Assembly (NCBI GenBank): GCA_900761995.1
Contig: CAAFEY010000067.1
Span: forward strand, 1 to 25,183
Length of the DNA: 25,183 bases
Direction of reading: 5' to 3'
From: an uncultured Collinsella sp.
GTDB lineage: Bacteria > Actinomycetota > Coriobacteriia > Coriobacteriales > Coriobacteriaceae
Position numbers and translations under genes: made by a program. Below, in pieces: positions 8,212-15,123 of this stretch (the stretch's first letter is position 1; each line of letters opens with the position of its first letter). Under the pieces are notes generated by a model. The model saw only the letters and a list, made by a program, of their open reading frames with translations. It ran no database searches and had not been told where the DNA came from.

Positions 8212-9237
8212 TTAAGCAACGAACTTCTCGAAGTACTTGATGGTGCGGACCATCTGAGAGGTGTAGGAGTTCTCGTTGTCGTACCAAGAGGTGACCTGAA
8301 CGAGGGTCTGGCCGTTGCCGAGGTCAGAGCACATGGTCTGAGTGGCGTCGAAGATGGAGCCGTGGGTCTCGCCGATGATGTCGGTGGAGACGATGTCGTC
8401 CTCGTTGTAACCGAAGGTCTCGGAGATGGTGGCAGCGTAGGCCTTCATAGCAGCGTTGACCTCGTCGACGGTGACCTTCTTGTCAACGACAGCGTAGAGG
8501 TTGGTGATGGAACCGGTCGGCGTCGGGACGCGCTGGGCGGCACCGATGAGCTTACCGTTGAGCTCGGGGAGAACCAGGCCGATAGCCTTGGCAGCACCGG
8601 TGGTGTTGGGGACGATGTTGACGGCGCAGGCGCGGCTACGACGCTTGTTGCCCTTGCGCTGCGGGCCGTCGAGCGGCATCTGGTCGCCAGTCCAGGCGTG
8701 AATGGTGGTCATGATGCCGGACACGATGGGAGCGAAGTCGTTCAGACCCTTGGCCATCGGGGCGAGGCAGTTGGTGGTGCAGGAAGCAGCGGAGATGATG
8801 TTGTCCTCAGCGGTCAGCGTCTCATGGTTGACGTTGTACACGATGGTGGGCAGATCGCTGCCAGCCGGAGCGGAGATGACGACCTTCTTGGCGCCAGCGT
8901 TGATGTGGGCCTGAGCCTTAGCCTTGCTGGTGTAGAAGCCGGTGCACTCGAGAACGACGTCGACGTCGAGGTCGCCCCAAGGCAGGTTGTTGGCGTCGGC
9001 CTCCTTGTAGATCTTGATCTCCTTGCCGTCAACGGTGATGGAATCCTCGCCAGCAACGACCTCGTGATCGCGAGCGTAGTTGCCCTGCGTGGAGTCGTAC
9101 TTCAGCAGGTAAGCGAGCATATCGGGAGAGGTGAGGTCGTTGATAGCGACGATCTCGGAGCCCTCATGACCGAACATCTGACGGAAAGCCAGACGACCGA
9201 TGCGACCGAAGCCGTTAATAGCAACCTTTACTGCCAT
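8212..9237 (-). CDS. gap: Glyceraldehyde-3-phosphate dehydrogenase, type I
   Basis: A 341-residue NAD-dependent dehydrogenase making 1,3-bisphosphoglycerate. The Rossmann motif INGFGRIGR lies at residues 7-15. Asp34 after the second strand favours NAD over NADP. The catalytic Cys153 is in SAASCTTNCLAP, His180 is in TTIHAWTGDQ, and the C-terminal SWYDNENSY is present. The start at 9237 (MAVKVAINGFG) has GAAAGGAG upstream; an in-frame extension to 9339 would place residues before the Rossmann fold and lacks a good ribosome site. The substrate loop reads RKGNKRRSRA, slightly different from the common LRRARA. It is separated from whiA by 193 nt, which probably contain its own promoter. Confidence 0.97.
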   Translation of the reverse strand: MAVKVAINGFGRIGRLAFRQMFGHEGSEIVAINDLTSPDMLAYLLKYDSTQGNYARDHEVVAGEDSITVDGKEIKIYKEADANNLPWGDLDVDVVLECTGFYTSKAKAQAHINAGAKKVVISAPAGSDLPTIVYNVNHETLTAEDNIISAASCTTNCLAPMAKGLNDFAPIVSGIMTTIHAWTGDQMPLDGPQRKGNKRRSRACAVNIVPNTTGAAKAIGLVLPELNGKLIGAAQRVPTPTGSITNLYAVVDKKVTVDEVNAAMKAYAATISETFGYNEDDIVSTDIIGETHGSIFDATQTMCSDLGNGQTLVQVTSWYDNENSYTSQMVRTIKYFEKFVA

Positions 9238-9309
9238 TGTGTCTCCTTTCGTAAGGCCCCCGCGAGCTACAGCGCCCGCCGTTGAGGCCCACAAACTAAC
9301 CACTCGCCT

Positions 9310-9315
9310 AATATA
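9310..9315 (-). promoter_or_regulatory. Candidate gap promoter (-10)
   Basis: On the minus strand, TATATT at 9315-9310 lies about 72 nt before the gap ATG and directly follows an A8 tract (plus-strand T8 at 9318-9325). The -35 hexamer is poor. An A-tract next to the -10 and an AT-rich upstream region (9318-9430) suit a strong promoter, but the assignment rests on sequence appearance only. Confidence 0.42.
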
Positions 9316-9371
9316 CCTTTTTTTTGACTTGAATTTCACGAGAATGCTCGAAATTGAAAATCAAATTTACG

Positions 9372-9385
9372 TTAAAACGTTTTAA
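9372..9385. promoter_or_regulatory. 14-bp palindrome upstream of gap
   Basis: Perfect palindrome TTAAAACGTTTTAA in the whiA-gap intergenic region, about 57 bp upstream of the candidate -10. The CG-centred form resembles operators of LacI/CcpA-type regulators (two mismatches to a cre-like pattern). Shorter AAACGTT cores occur at 22012-22020 upstream of the sat operon and at 3965-3972 upstream of oppA. Regulatory meaning is inferred. Confidence 0.4.
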
Positions 9386-9430
9386 AGACTAAAATAGCAG
9401 TTAAATCCATATATAAGTCGATACTTCAAA

Positions 9431-10360
9431 CTACCTGTTTGCTTCAATGAGCTTTTCAAGCCGTAAAACACGATGGTAGAGGGCAGACTTCGACAAGGGA
9501 GGGTCAGCCATCTCCCCTAAATCACGCAGCGAAAGATCGGGATAGCGCTCGCGCAGGTCGCAAAAGACCGCCAAGGCATCCGGAAGCGTGTCGCGCAAAC
9601 CCCGCTGTTCGAGCTCATCGATAAGCGCAAGCTGATGTTGGGCGGCACCGGCGCTTCTGGTCTGGTTGGCGAGCTCGGCGTTCACGCGACGGTTCACATC
9701 GTTCTTAACCAACTTGACCGCGCGCGCCTCCTCAATCTCGGCAACGCTGCGCTTGGCGCCGACCAGCTTTAGGAGGTGCTCGATCTCCTCGGCGCTCTTA
9801 ATGTACACGGCATATGACCCCCGCCGCGCATTAACACGAGCATGGACCCCAATCTGCTCCAACAGATCGCAAAGCCCCTTGGCATATTGCTCGCCCTGCA
9901 CCGCGATCTCCAAATGAAAATCGCCGCGTGGATCGGCCACGAAGCCGCCCGCGATGAGCGCGCCGCGGATATAGGCAAGCCTGCAGCAGGGACGGGCAAC
10001 GATATGTCGGGGCACGCCGGCGACAAGTCCTCCCCTGCGGTCGAGGATGCCCAGCAGCACCAGAGCCTTATCCAGGTCTGGCTGATCAGGCAAGGTGATG
10101 AGGTAGTTTCGAACCTTATGCAATACAGATTTACGAACGGTGAATTCCGTTTTGAGCTTAAGGATGCGATGCGTCAGTGTGATCATCGTGCGCGCGACGG
10201 CGCCCGTCTCGGTCGCGACCGTCAAACGATACCGCCCGGAGCCGGCCAGCGAAAGTGTACCGCTCACACGCGTCAGGGCGGCAAGCGTCGACAAATCGCA
10301 GTATTCACATTCGGGTTCGCAGCGCGCGAGCTCGTCACGCACCTCGGCGGTAAACGACAT
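9431..10360 (-). CDS. whiA: Sporulation/cell-division regulator WhiA
   Basis: A 309-residue DNA-binding protein. The N-terminus (SFTAEVRDELAR) starts the WhiA N-terminal domain, which is followed by a degenerate LAGLIDADG homing-endonuclease-like domain (about residues 90-190, including CCRLAYIRGALIAGG and GDFHLEI). A C-terminal helix-turn-helix ends in LRDLGEMADPPLSKSALYHR. In Streptomyces WhiA acts with WhiB in sporulation septation; in non-sporulating bacteria it is linked to cell division. It begins 6 nt after the rapZ stop, so the two are co-transcribed and probably coupled. No intrinsic terminator is seen before gap. The yvcK gene that often lies between rapZ and whiA is absent here. 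Confidence 0.95.
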   Translation of the reverse strand: MSFTAEVRDELARCEPECEYCDLSTLAALTRVSGTLSLAGSGRYRLTVATETGAVARTMITLTHRILKLKTEFTVRKSVLHKVRNYLITLPDQPDLDKALVLLGILDRRGGLVAGVPRHIVARPCCRLAYIRGALIAGGFVADPRGDFHLEIAVQGEQYAKGLCDLLEQIGVHARVNARRGSYAVYIKSAEEIEHLLKLVGAKRSVAEIEEARAVKLVKNDVNRRVNAELANQTRSAGAAQHQLALIDELEQRGLRDTLPDALAVFCDLRERYPDLSLRDLGEMADPPLSKSALYHRVLRLEKLIEANR

Positions 10361-10366
10361 GCAGGC

Positions 10367-11269
10367 CTATGCTTTCGTGTTGGCGCGCGACAGGTCGCGG
10401 TGGGAGATGCTCACGTGGTACTGAGCGCCTTCCAGGTAACGGGCCGTGGCCTCGGCAATGGCAACGCTGCGGTGCTGGCCGCCCGTACAGCCGATGGCGA
10501 TAGAAAGCTGCGGCTTGCCCTCCGCGATATAGCCCGGCATCACCGTATCGAGCAGCTGTGTCCAAGCCTTCCAAAACTCCTGCGTCTTGGGATGGTCCAG
10601 AACAAAATCGGAGACCTTTTTATCGAGACCGGTCATCGTGCGCATCTCGGGATCGTAGAACGGATTGGGCAGGAAGCGGACGTCGATCATAATATCCGCC
10701 TCGACGGGCATGCCGTGCTTAAAGCCAAACGAGAACACGTGGACGTCCATGAGCTGCTGGTCGGACAGCTCGGAAAATGCCATACGTAGCTTGTTGCGCA
10801 GCGCAGAGGTGCGCAGACGGCTCGTGTCGATAATCATATCGGCTCGATCGCGCACACCCTGTAGCTGAAGGCGCTCGCGTTGAATAGCATCAGCCGTAGT
10901 CTCCCCCGGCTTGGCAATGGGATGACGGCGGCGGTTTTCGCTGTAGCGACGAATCAGCACCTCGTCAGAAGCCTCCAGGAACACAATGTCGCAGCTCATC
11001 TCGCGCTCCTCGAGCGCGGCGACCGCATCGAGCAGCTCATCGAACAAGCCCTGACTACGCAAATCGCAGGTAACGGCGAGATGCCTGCCCACACCCGTAT
11101 TGATGCCGACGAGCTCGGCAAGCTGGGCGATGAGACGCGGAGGCAGGTTATCGATGCAAAAATAGCCCATGTCCTCAAACACGTGCATGGCCTGTGTGCG
11201 GCCCGATCCGGACATTCCGGTGATGATGACGATATCGGGGATGCGCTCCGAGCGCTCCGCCGCATCCAT
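10367..11269 (-). CDS. rapZ: RNase adapter RapZ (P-loop protein, YvcJ family)
   Basis: A 300-residue nucleotide-binding protein. The Walker A loop GMSGSGRT lies at residues 18-25, with Arg where proteobacteria have Lys, as is usual in actinobacteria. It is followed by MGYFCIDNLP, the central ASDEVLIRRYSENRRRHP segment and the C-terminal motif GCTGGQHRSVA typical of the RapZ C-terminal domain. In E. coli RapZ binds GlmZ/GlmY RNAs and senses GlcN-6-P; in Gram-positives its role is less clear. The ATG at 11269 was chosen because AGGGAG lies 6-7 nt upstream; ATG at 11287 or a longer frame are alternatives. It follows the sialic acid operon after a terminator and precedes whiA by 6 nt. Confidence 0.93.
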   Translation of the reverse strand: MDAAERSERIPDIVIITGMSGSGRTQAMHVFEDMGYFCIDNLPPRLIAQLAELVGINTGVGRHLAVTCDLRSQGLFDELLDAVAALEEREMSCDIVFLEASDEVLIRRYSENRRRHPIAKPGETTADAIQRERLQLQGVRDRADMIIDTSRLRTSALRNKLRMAFSELSDQQLMDVHVFSFGFKHGMPVEADIMIDVRFLPNPFYDPEMRTMTGLDKKVSDFVLDHPKTQEFWKAWTQLLDTVMPGYIAEGKPQLSIAIGCTGGQHRSVAIAEATARYLEGAQYHVSISHRDLSRANTKA

Positions 11270-11298
11270 GGCATCTCCCTTTTGCATGCGCTGCCTCC

Positions 11299-11338
11299 CA
11301 AAAAACAAGCGCGGGAGCCGGCGACCCGGATCCCGCGC
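11299..11338 (-). terminator. Intrinsic terminator after nanE / in rapZ leader
   Basis: 8-bp stem GCGCGGGA / TCCCGCGC (11309-11316, 11331-11338) with an inner CCGG/CCGG pairing, followed on the minus-strand transcript by UUGUUUUUU (plus-strand A-run 11300-11305). It lies about 50 nt after the nanE stop and only about 30 nt before the rapZ ATG. It would end the nine-gene operon, but any promoter serving rapZ must lie upstream of it, so it may also act as a leader attenuator. Confidence 0.85.
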
Positions 11339-11356
11339 GGTCAATTGCCTTTATTG

Positions 11357-11362
11357 AGTATA
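11357..11362 (-). promoter_or_regulatory. Candidate -10 box for rapZ-whiA
   Basis: TATACT on the minus strand (plus AGTATA) lies between the nanE stop and the terminator hairpin. It matches the -10 consensus at five of six bases, but no recognisable -35 occurs at 16-18 nt. If real, the hairpin at 11309-11338 would be part of the rapZ 5' leader. Confidence 0.3.
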
Positions 11363-11389
11363 CCGCCCCGAGCGGATACGAGGCCTGTC

Positions 11390-12076
11390 TTACGCCTCAA
11401 GCGCAGCCTTGAACCAACTTGTAATACTCGTGGGGTGCGTGATGGCGGTGCCGACGACAACGGCCCAGGCACCGGCGTCGATTGCAGCGCGAGCCTCCTC
11501 GGGCGTATGCACGCGGCCCTCGCAGATGATGGGAAGACCGGGGAATTCCTCGGTCGCCTGACGCAGGAGCGGCAGGTCGGGGCCATCGGCCATGGTGCAA
11601 TCGATGGCGGCGACACCGTGAGAAAGCGTGGTTGATACCAGGTCGAAGCCCATATCAACCGCACGGCGAATGTCCTCGATGGTGGCACAATCCGCCATCA
11701 GGAGCACACCCTCCTCGTGCAGCGGGCGGAAGGTATCCTCGACCGTCTTGCCATCGGGGCGCGGGCGATCGGTGGCGTCGATTGCCACGATATCGGCACC
11801 GGCAGCAACGCAGGCGCGGGCGTGACGCAGCGTCGGCGTGATGTAAACGCCCTCGTGTCCATCCTTCCACAGGCCGATAACAGGAACCTCACAGCGACCC
11901 TTAATGGCGGCAATGTCGGCAAGGCCCTGGCAGCGAATGGCGGCGGCGCCGCCGAGCTCGCAAGCGCGAGACATTTGAGCCATGGTCTCGGGCGTACGAA
12001 GCGGCTCGCCCATATACGCCTGAACGCTCACGACGAGCTTACCCTTCAGGGATTGAATCAAAGGATCGACGGTCAT
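11390..12076 (-). CDS. nanE: N-acetylmannosamine-6-phosphate 2-epimerase
   Basis: A 228-residue TIM-barrel enzyme that converts ManNAc-6-P to GlcNAc-6-P, the last dedicated step of the NanA-NanK-NanE sialate pathway. The sequence shows the family signatures KGKLVVSVQAYMGEPL, GAAAIRCQG, IGLWK (Lys71, matching the catalytic lysine), DATDRPRPDG, MADCATIEDI, LVSTTLSHG, IICEGR (Glu186, matching the catalytic acid) and AVVVGTAITHP. Length is normal. The ATG at 12076 has AAAGG about 10 nt upstream. It is the last gene of the accessory operon, 70 nt after the ROK kinase with an 11-bp hairpin between, and is followed by an intrinsic terminator. It is the strongest single indicator that the block handles sialic acid. 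Confidence 0.95.
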   Translation of the reverse strand: MTVDPLIQSLKGKLVVSVQAYMGEPLRTPETMAQMSRACELGGAAAIRCQGLADIAAIKGRCEVPVIGLWKDGHEGVYITPTLRHARACVAAGADIVAIDATDRPRPDGKTVEDTFRPLHEEGVLLMADCATIEDIRRAVDMGFDLVSTTLSHGVAAIDCTMADGPDLPLLRQATEEFPGLPIICEGRVHTPEEARAAIDAGAWAVVVGTAITHPTSITSWFKAALEA

Positions 12077-12099
12077 AAGGCTGCAACCTTTCTCAGAAC

Positions 12100-12130
12100 A
12101 GCCTCCCGAGGCGTGTTGTCTCGGGAGGCT
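12100..12130 (-). other. Intercistronic hairpin between ROK kinase and nanE
   Basis: Perfect 11-bp inverted repeat AGCCTCCCGAG / CTCGGGAGGCT with a 9-nt loop, filling most of the 70-nt gap. The minus-strand transcript continues UGUUCUGAG, so there is no proper U-run. It may be a weak terminator or a 3' mRNA-protecting structure. Confidence 0.6.
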
Positions 12131-12146
12131 CCTACAGCAGATACGT

Positions 12147-13112
12147 TTACTTTAACGAAGCAAGAAGGTGCTCGGCGGCACCGATGAGCGGCGCGTCGCC
12201 CTCCAGAGACCCGATGAGGATCGGCGTGTCCTGAAGCGGATCGAGCGCTTGGCTGGCATAGCCCTCGTGCACCGAATCCTTCCACGTCTGTGAACGCCAA
12301 TCGGGACCTTGGTGAATTACACCGCCCGAAAGCACGATGACCTCAGGGTCCAGGATGTTAGCAAGCGAGCCCAAGCTGGCACCCAGCGCAAAGCCGGCAT
12401 CATGGATGACCTCGGTCGCCTTTGCATCGCCCGCGCGGCACAGGTCGTTCACATCGCGACCGACCGAAGGACGGCTGGGGTCGACGCGGCCAAAACGCTC
12501 ATCGTACATTCGACCAATGGATGTGCCCGAAGCAACCGACTCCAGATGGCCGGAACGCCCGCAGGCGCACGGAATGCCGGCGGCAGCCGAGCACTCGATG
12601 TGGCCCATATGGCCAGCAGCACCATGGAAGCCCTGCATCACGCAGCCGTTCTCGACATATGCGCCGCCGATGCCCGTACCGATGCCAAGACACAAGACGG
12701 AGAACTTGCCCTTGCCGACGCCCCAGTGGGCCTCGCCCAGAGCATGAGCCTGCACGTCGCCTACGACGGCAACGGGAAGACCGAGGTCCTCGCGCAGACG
12801 CGGCCCCAACTGAACGCCGGACCAGCCGGGCATGATCTCGTTGGCATACGCGATGGCGCCCGTCTTGGGATCGACGACGCCGGCGGCACCGATACCGACG
12901 CCAAGGACCTCGACATCGGGATTCGCCTCGAGAGCAGCCTTGATGGACGCCTCGATACGCTGGAAGACGGCCTCGCCGCCCTCCTGGGCCTCGGTAGGAA
13001 CCTCGGCCTCAAAAACGGGATGGGGCACGCTGCCGTCAGCCGGGTACTCCATGATGGCAGTCGCGATCTTAGTTCCGCCGATATCGACAGAGCAGACGTA
13101 CTTGTTCTCCAT
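12147..13112 (-). CDS. nanK: ROK-family sugar kinase, probable ManNAc kinase
   Basis: A 321-residue ROK (repressor, ORF, kinase) protein. The N-terminal phosphate-binding loop is SVDIGGTK (residues 8-15). The catalytic Asp119 is in VVGDVQAHALGEA, where the usual NDAN is changed to GDVQ. The zinc motif runs GHIEC ... CACGRSGHLE, with His189 where many ROK proteins have the third Cys. It has no N-terminal DNA-binding domain, so it is a kinase and not a repressor. Substrate cannot be read directly; glucokinase is the main alternative. Its place between the lyase-like gene and nanE makes ManNAc to ManNAc-6-P the best inference. The ATG at 13112 follows AAGGAG by 6 nt. Confidence 0.82.
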   Translation of the reverse strand: MENKYVCSVDIGGTKIATAIMEYPADGSVPHPVFEAEVPTEAQEGGEAVFQRIEASIKAALEANPDVEVLGVGIGAAGVVDPKTGAIAYANEIMPGWSGVQLGPRLREDLGLPVAVVGDVQAHALGEAHWGVGKGKFSVLCLGIGTGIGGAYVENGCVMQGFHGAAGHMGHIECSAAAGIPCACGRSGHLESVASGTSIGRMYDERFGRVDPSRPSVGRDVNDLCRAGDAKATEVIHDAGFALGASLGSLANILDPEVIVLSGGVIHQGPDWRSQTWKDSVHEGYASQALDPLQDTPILIGSLEGDAPLIGAAEHLLASLK

Positions 13113-13176
13113 GTCGCTCTCCTTAGGAGATAAAAACAACTACAGGAAATGAAGGCGGTGTTATCGCCGCAACTCA

Positions 13177-13286
13177 GTAAAGGTTTCCCAGGTGCCCGAG
13201 GTTGGGGTGAAAGTGGTCGGGCGTTGACCTAATGGGTCACGCCCGGCCACTTGAGCCCCAAGATCGGGTGCCTGGGGAAGCTTTAC
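13177..13286. repeat. 110-bp imperfect palindrome at the nanA/ROK junction
   Basis: The sequence folds on itself over 110 bp. The outermost arms are GTAAAG / CTTTAC, then TTTCCCAGG / CCTGGGGAA, CCCGA / TCGGG, TTGGGG / CCCCAA, AAGTGG / CCACTT, CGGGCGT / ACGCCCG and GACC / GGTC, around a TAATG loop. The nanA stop codon (13285-13283) lies inside the distal arm. There is no U-run on the minus-strand transcript, so it does not look like a standard terminator. Several positions pair as G-U only in plus-strand RNA. Function is unknown: mRNA stabiliser, regulatory RNA structure or a small repeat element are possible. Confidence 0.8.
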
Positions 13287-14203
13287 AGGAGACCGTTGTC
13301 CTGGAGGACCTTCTTAATCGCCTCGACGTTCTCGCCGGTCATGGCCTTCACCGGGCGCGGCATGGTCGGGCTGTCGAAGATACCCATGAGGTTCATAGCG
13401 GTCTTGAAGGCGCCGACGCCACCGGCATAGCCCTGGACGCCCGAGGTGACATCCCAGATGTGCGAAATCTCGTTGAGGCGATCCTGCTCGGCCTTGACGG
13501 TAGCCCAGTCACCAGCCTGAGCGGCCTTCCACTGACGCACGTAGCCCTCGGGCTCAACGTTGGCGAGACCCGGGACGGAACCGTCGGCGCCACCGAGGTA
13601 GGCGCCGTCGACAACAACCTCGTGACCGGTGAGAATGCTCATCGGATGGCCGTTCTTCTCGTTCTCCTGGACGAGGTAGCGGAACGAAATGTCATCACCC
13701 GAGGAATCCTTGACGCCGGCCAGAACGCCCTCGGCGCCGAGCTTGGCAAGGAGCTTCCAGGGGAGCTTGGTGTGGACGCACACGGGGATGTCGTAGGCGA
13801 AGATGGGCAGGTCGAGTTCCTCATGCAGGATGCGGAAGTGCTCCTCGACCTCGGTCATGCCCTGCAGGGCATAGAACGGGCAGGTGGCGACAAGCGCATC
13901 GGCGCCCAGCTCCTGAGCGACCTTGCCGTGCTCGATCATGCGCTCGGTCTCGGTGTCGATGATGCCGACCAGAACAGGCACGCGGTGATCGACGATACGG
14001 ACGGCCTCGGCGATGATCTGACGACGACGCTCGTCGGTGGAGAAGACGACCTCGCCCGAGGAGCCCAGGAAGAACAGGCCATCGACGCCGGCATCGATCA
14101 TGCGGTTGATGCTGCGCTCAAAGGAGGCAACGTCGAGCTGGTGGTCTTCGGTATCGGGAACAACGACGGGAGGGATAACGCCGGTGAATTTCTGAGTTGC
14201 CAC
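13283..14203 (-). CDS. nanA: DHDPS/NAL-family aldolase, probable N-acetylneuraminate lyase
   Basis: A 306-residue pyruvate-dependent class I aldolase. GLFFLGSSGE (residues 42-51) is the pyruvate carboxylate-binding motif, Tyr136 in FAYDIPV is the catalytic tyrosine and Lys164 in AGVKDSSGD is the Schiff-base lysine, matching Tyr137/Lys165 of E. coli NanA. The family also contains dihydrodipicolinate synthase and keto-deoxysugar aldolases, and this sequence is not a close match to E. coli NanA, so the substrate is inferred from adjacent nanE, ROK kinase and transporter genes. The start is a GTG at 14203 with AAGGAG 6 nt upstream; an in-frame extension to 14287 would overlap the preceding gene and add non-family sequence. 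The 68 nt upstream hold only a minor GGCC repeat. Confidence 0.8.
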   Translation of the reverse strand: MATQKFTGVIPPVVVPDTEDHQLDVASFERSINRMIDAGVDGLFFLGSSGEVVFSTDERRRQIIAEAVRIVDHRVPVLVGIIDTETERMIEHGKVAQELGADALVATCPFYALQGMTEVEEHFRILHEELDLPIFAYDIPVCVHTKLPWKLLAKLGAEGVLAGVKDSSGDDISFRYLVQENEKNGHPMSILTGHEVVVDGAYLGGADGSVPGLANVEPEGYVRQWKAAQAGDWATVKAEQDRLNEISHIWDVTSGVQGYAGGVGAFKTAMNLMGIFDSPTMPRPVKAMTGENVEAIKKVLQDNGLL

Positions 14204-14271
14204 AAGAATCTCCTTAGTTGTCTGGCGGGCGACCCTATGCCACCCACTCTTGTTGGCAGTGTCCAGGCCGT

Positions 14272-15123
14272 CTAGGCCAAAGAACACGGGTAGAACGTTT
14301 GGTTAAAGAAGTCGACGACTTCGTTTTCGAACGCATTGATGCGCTCGTGAGCGTATTTGGCATAGATGATATGCCTCCGGTCACACTCAAGACCGTTGAA
14401 CACGGCAAACTGATCCTTGGGATCGCTCACGGTATCCATAAGCGACGTGCCCATGAGCACCGATCCGCGCACCCGAGACGACAGCGCCTCGAGACCGCCA
14501 GGAAGCGGATTGGCAACCGCCGTGCAGGCGAGGCCCCGCTCGTCCAGAGCAGAAACCGCCAGCGCGACTCCGCCGCCAAGACCCTCGCCCCATGCAAAGA
14601 TGCGGTCGGGGTCCATGCCATCAAGATTGCGCGCCACCTTCGCCAGCGCGCAACCCCAACGGACGCGCTCGACAAAAGCGGGCGAAGAAATCCCCCGCTG
14701 CAGGTCGTCCGCACCAGCAACATCGTCATCCAGCGCGAGGACGGCATACCCCATGGCGGCAAATCTCGTCATGTGATGCCAGCCGCGCACAGGCCGATCG
14801 ATGTCGTGGAACATCAGGCACAACGGCACACGCTCAGATACTCGGGCACGACCGACAGGCTCGATCAAACGAGCGTGAATCGCATCGTCACCGAGCTCAA
14901 AGGAGACCTCCGAGTAACGGGCGCAGGGGTTAACAAAGTCAATCGCCGTAATGGCCAGGCCTTGAATCTCAAGATTCGAAGCGCATATCTCTAAATCAGA
15001 AACATCTGCTTGGACATCACCGCGCCAGTCCCGATATTCTGCGAGCCTTGACGAAACCGTTCCAGGAATTCCCACGAGTCCGGGGACAATCAGCTCGTCA
15101 ACATTGCTCTCGCACTTAGACAT
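14272..15123 (-). CDS. AXE1-family esterase-like protein lacking the nucleophilic serine
   Basis: A 283-residue alpha/beta-hydrolase-like protein that aligns along its length with the preceding gene's product (AXE1, acetylxylan esterase/cephalosporin C deacetylase family). The nucleophile elbow reads WGEGLGGG where the paralogue has NGASQGGG, so Gly181 replaces the catalytic Ser. The acid (Asp230 in TSLMDTVSDP) and the histidine (His259 in YAKYAHE) remain. The codon is GGT, one change from AGT (Ser). The frame is intact with no stops, and the gene overlaps its neighbour by 8 nt (ATGTCTAA), which implies coupled translation. It is probably a pseudoenzyme: a binding partner of the active esterase, or a decaying duplicate. 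It is also shorter (283 against 325 residues). Confidence 0.8.
   Translation of the reverse strand: MSKCESNVDELIVPGLVGIPGTVSSRLAEYRDWRGDVQADVSDLEICASNLEIQGLAITAIDFVNPCARYSEVSFELGDDAIHARLIEPVGRARVSERVPLCLMFHDIDRPVRGWHHMTRFAAMGYAVLALDDDVAGADDLQRGISSPAFVERVRWGCALAKVARNLDGMDPDRIFAWGEGLGGGVALAVSALDERGLACTAVANPLPGGLEALSSRVRGSVLMGTSLMDTVSDPKDQFAVFNGLECDRRHIIYAKYAHERINAFENEVVDFFNQTFYPCSLA

Noticed and set aside
8074..9285. A 403-codon plus-strand open frame opposite gap
   Set aside because: Antisense to gap and crosses the gap terminator; no independent evidence of a gene.
14272..15123. Possible frameshifted or truncated pseudogene for the second esterase
   Set aside because: The frame is continuous, the start overlaps the previous stop in a coupled arrangement, and the acid and histidine of the triad align. 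The serine loss is a substitution, so I describe it as a pseudoenzyme candidate and not a broken gene.
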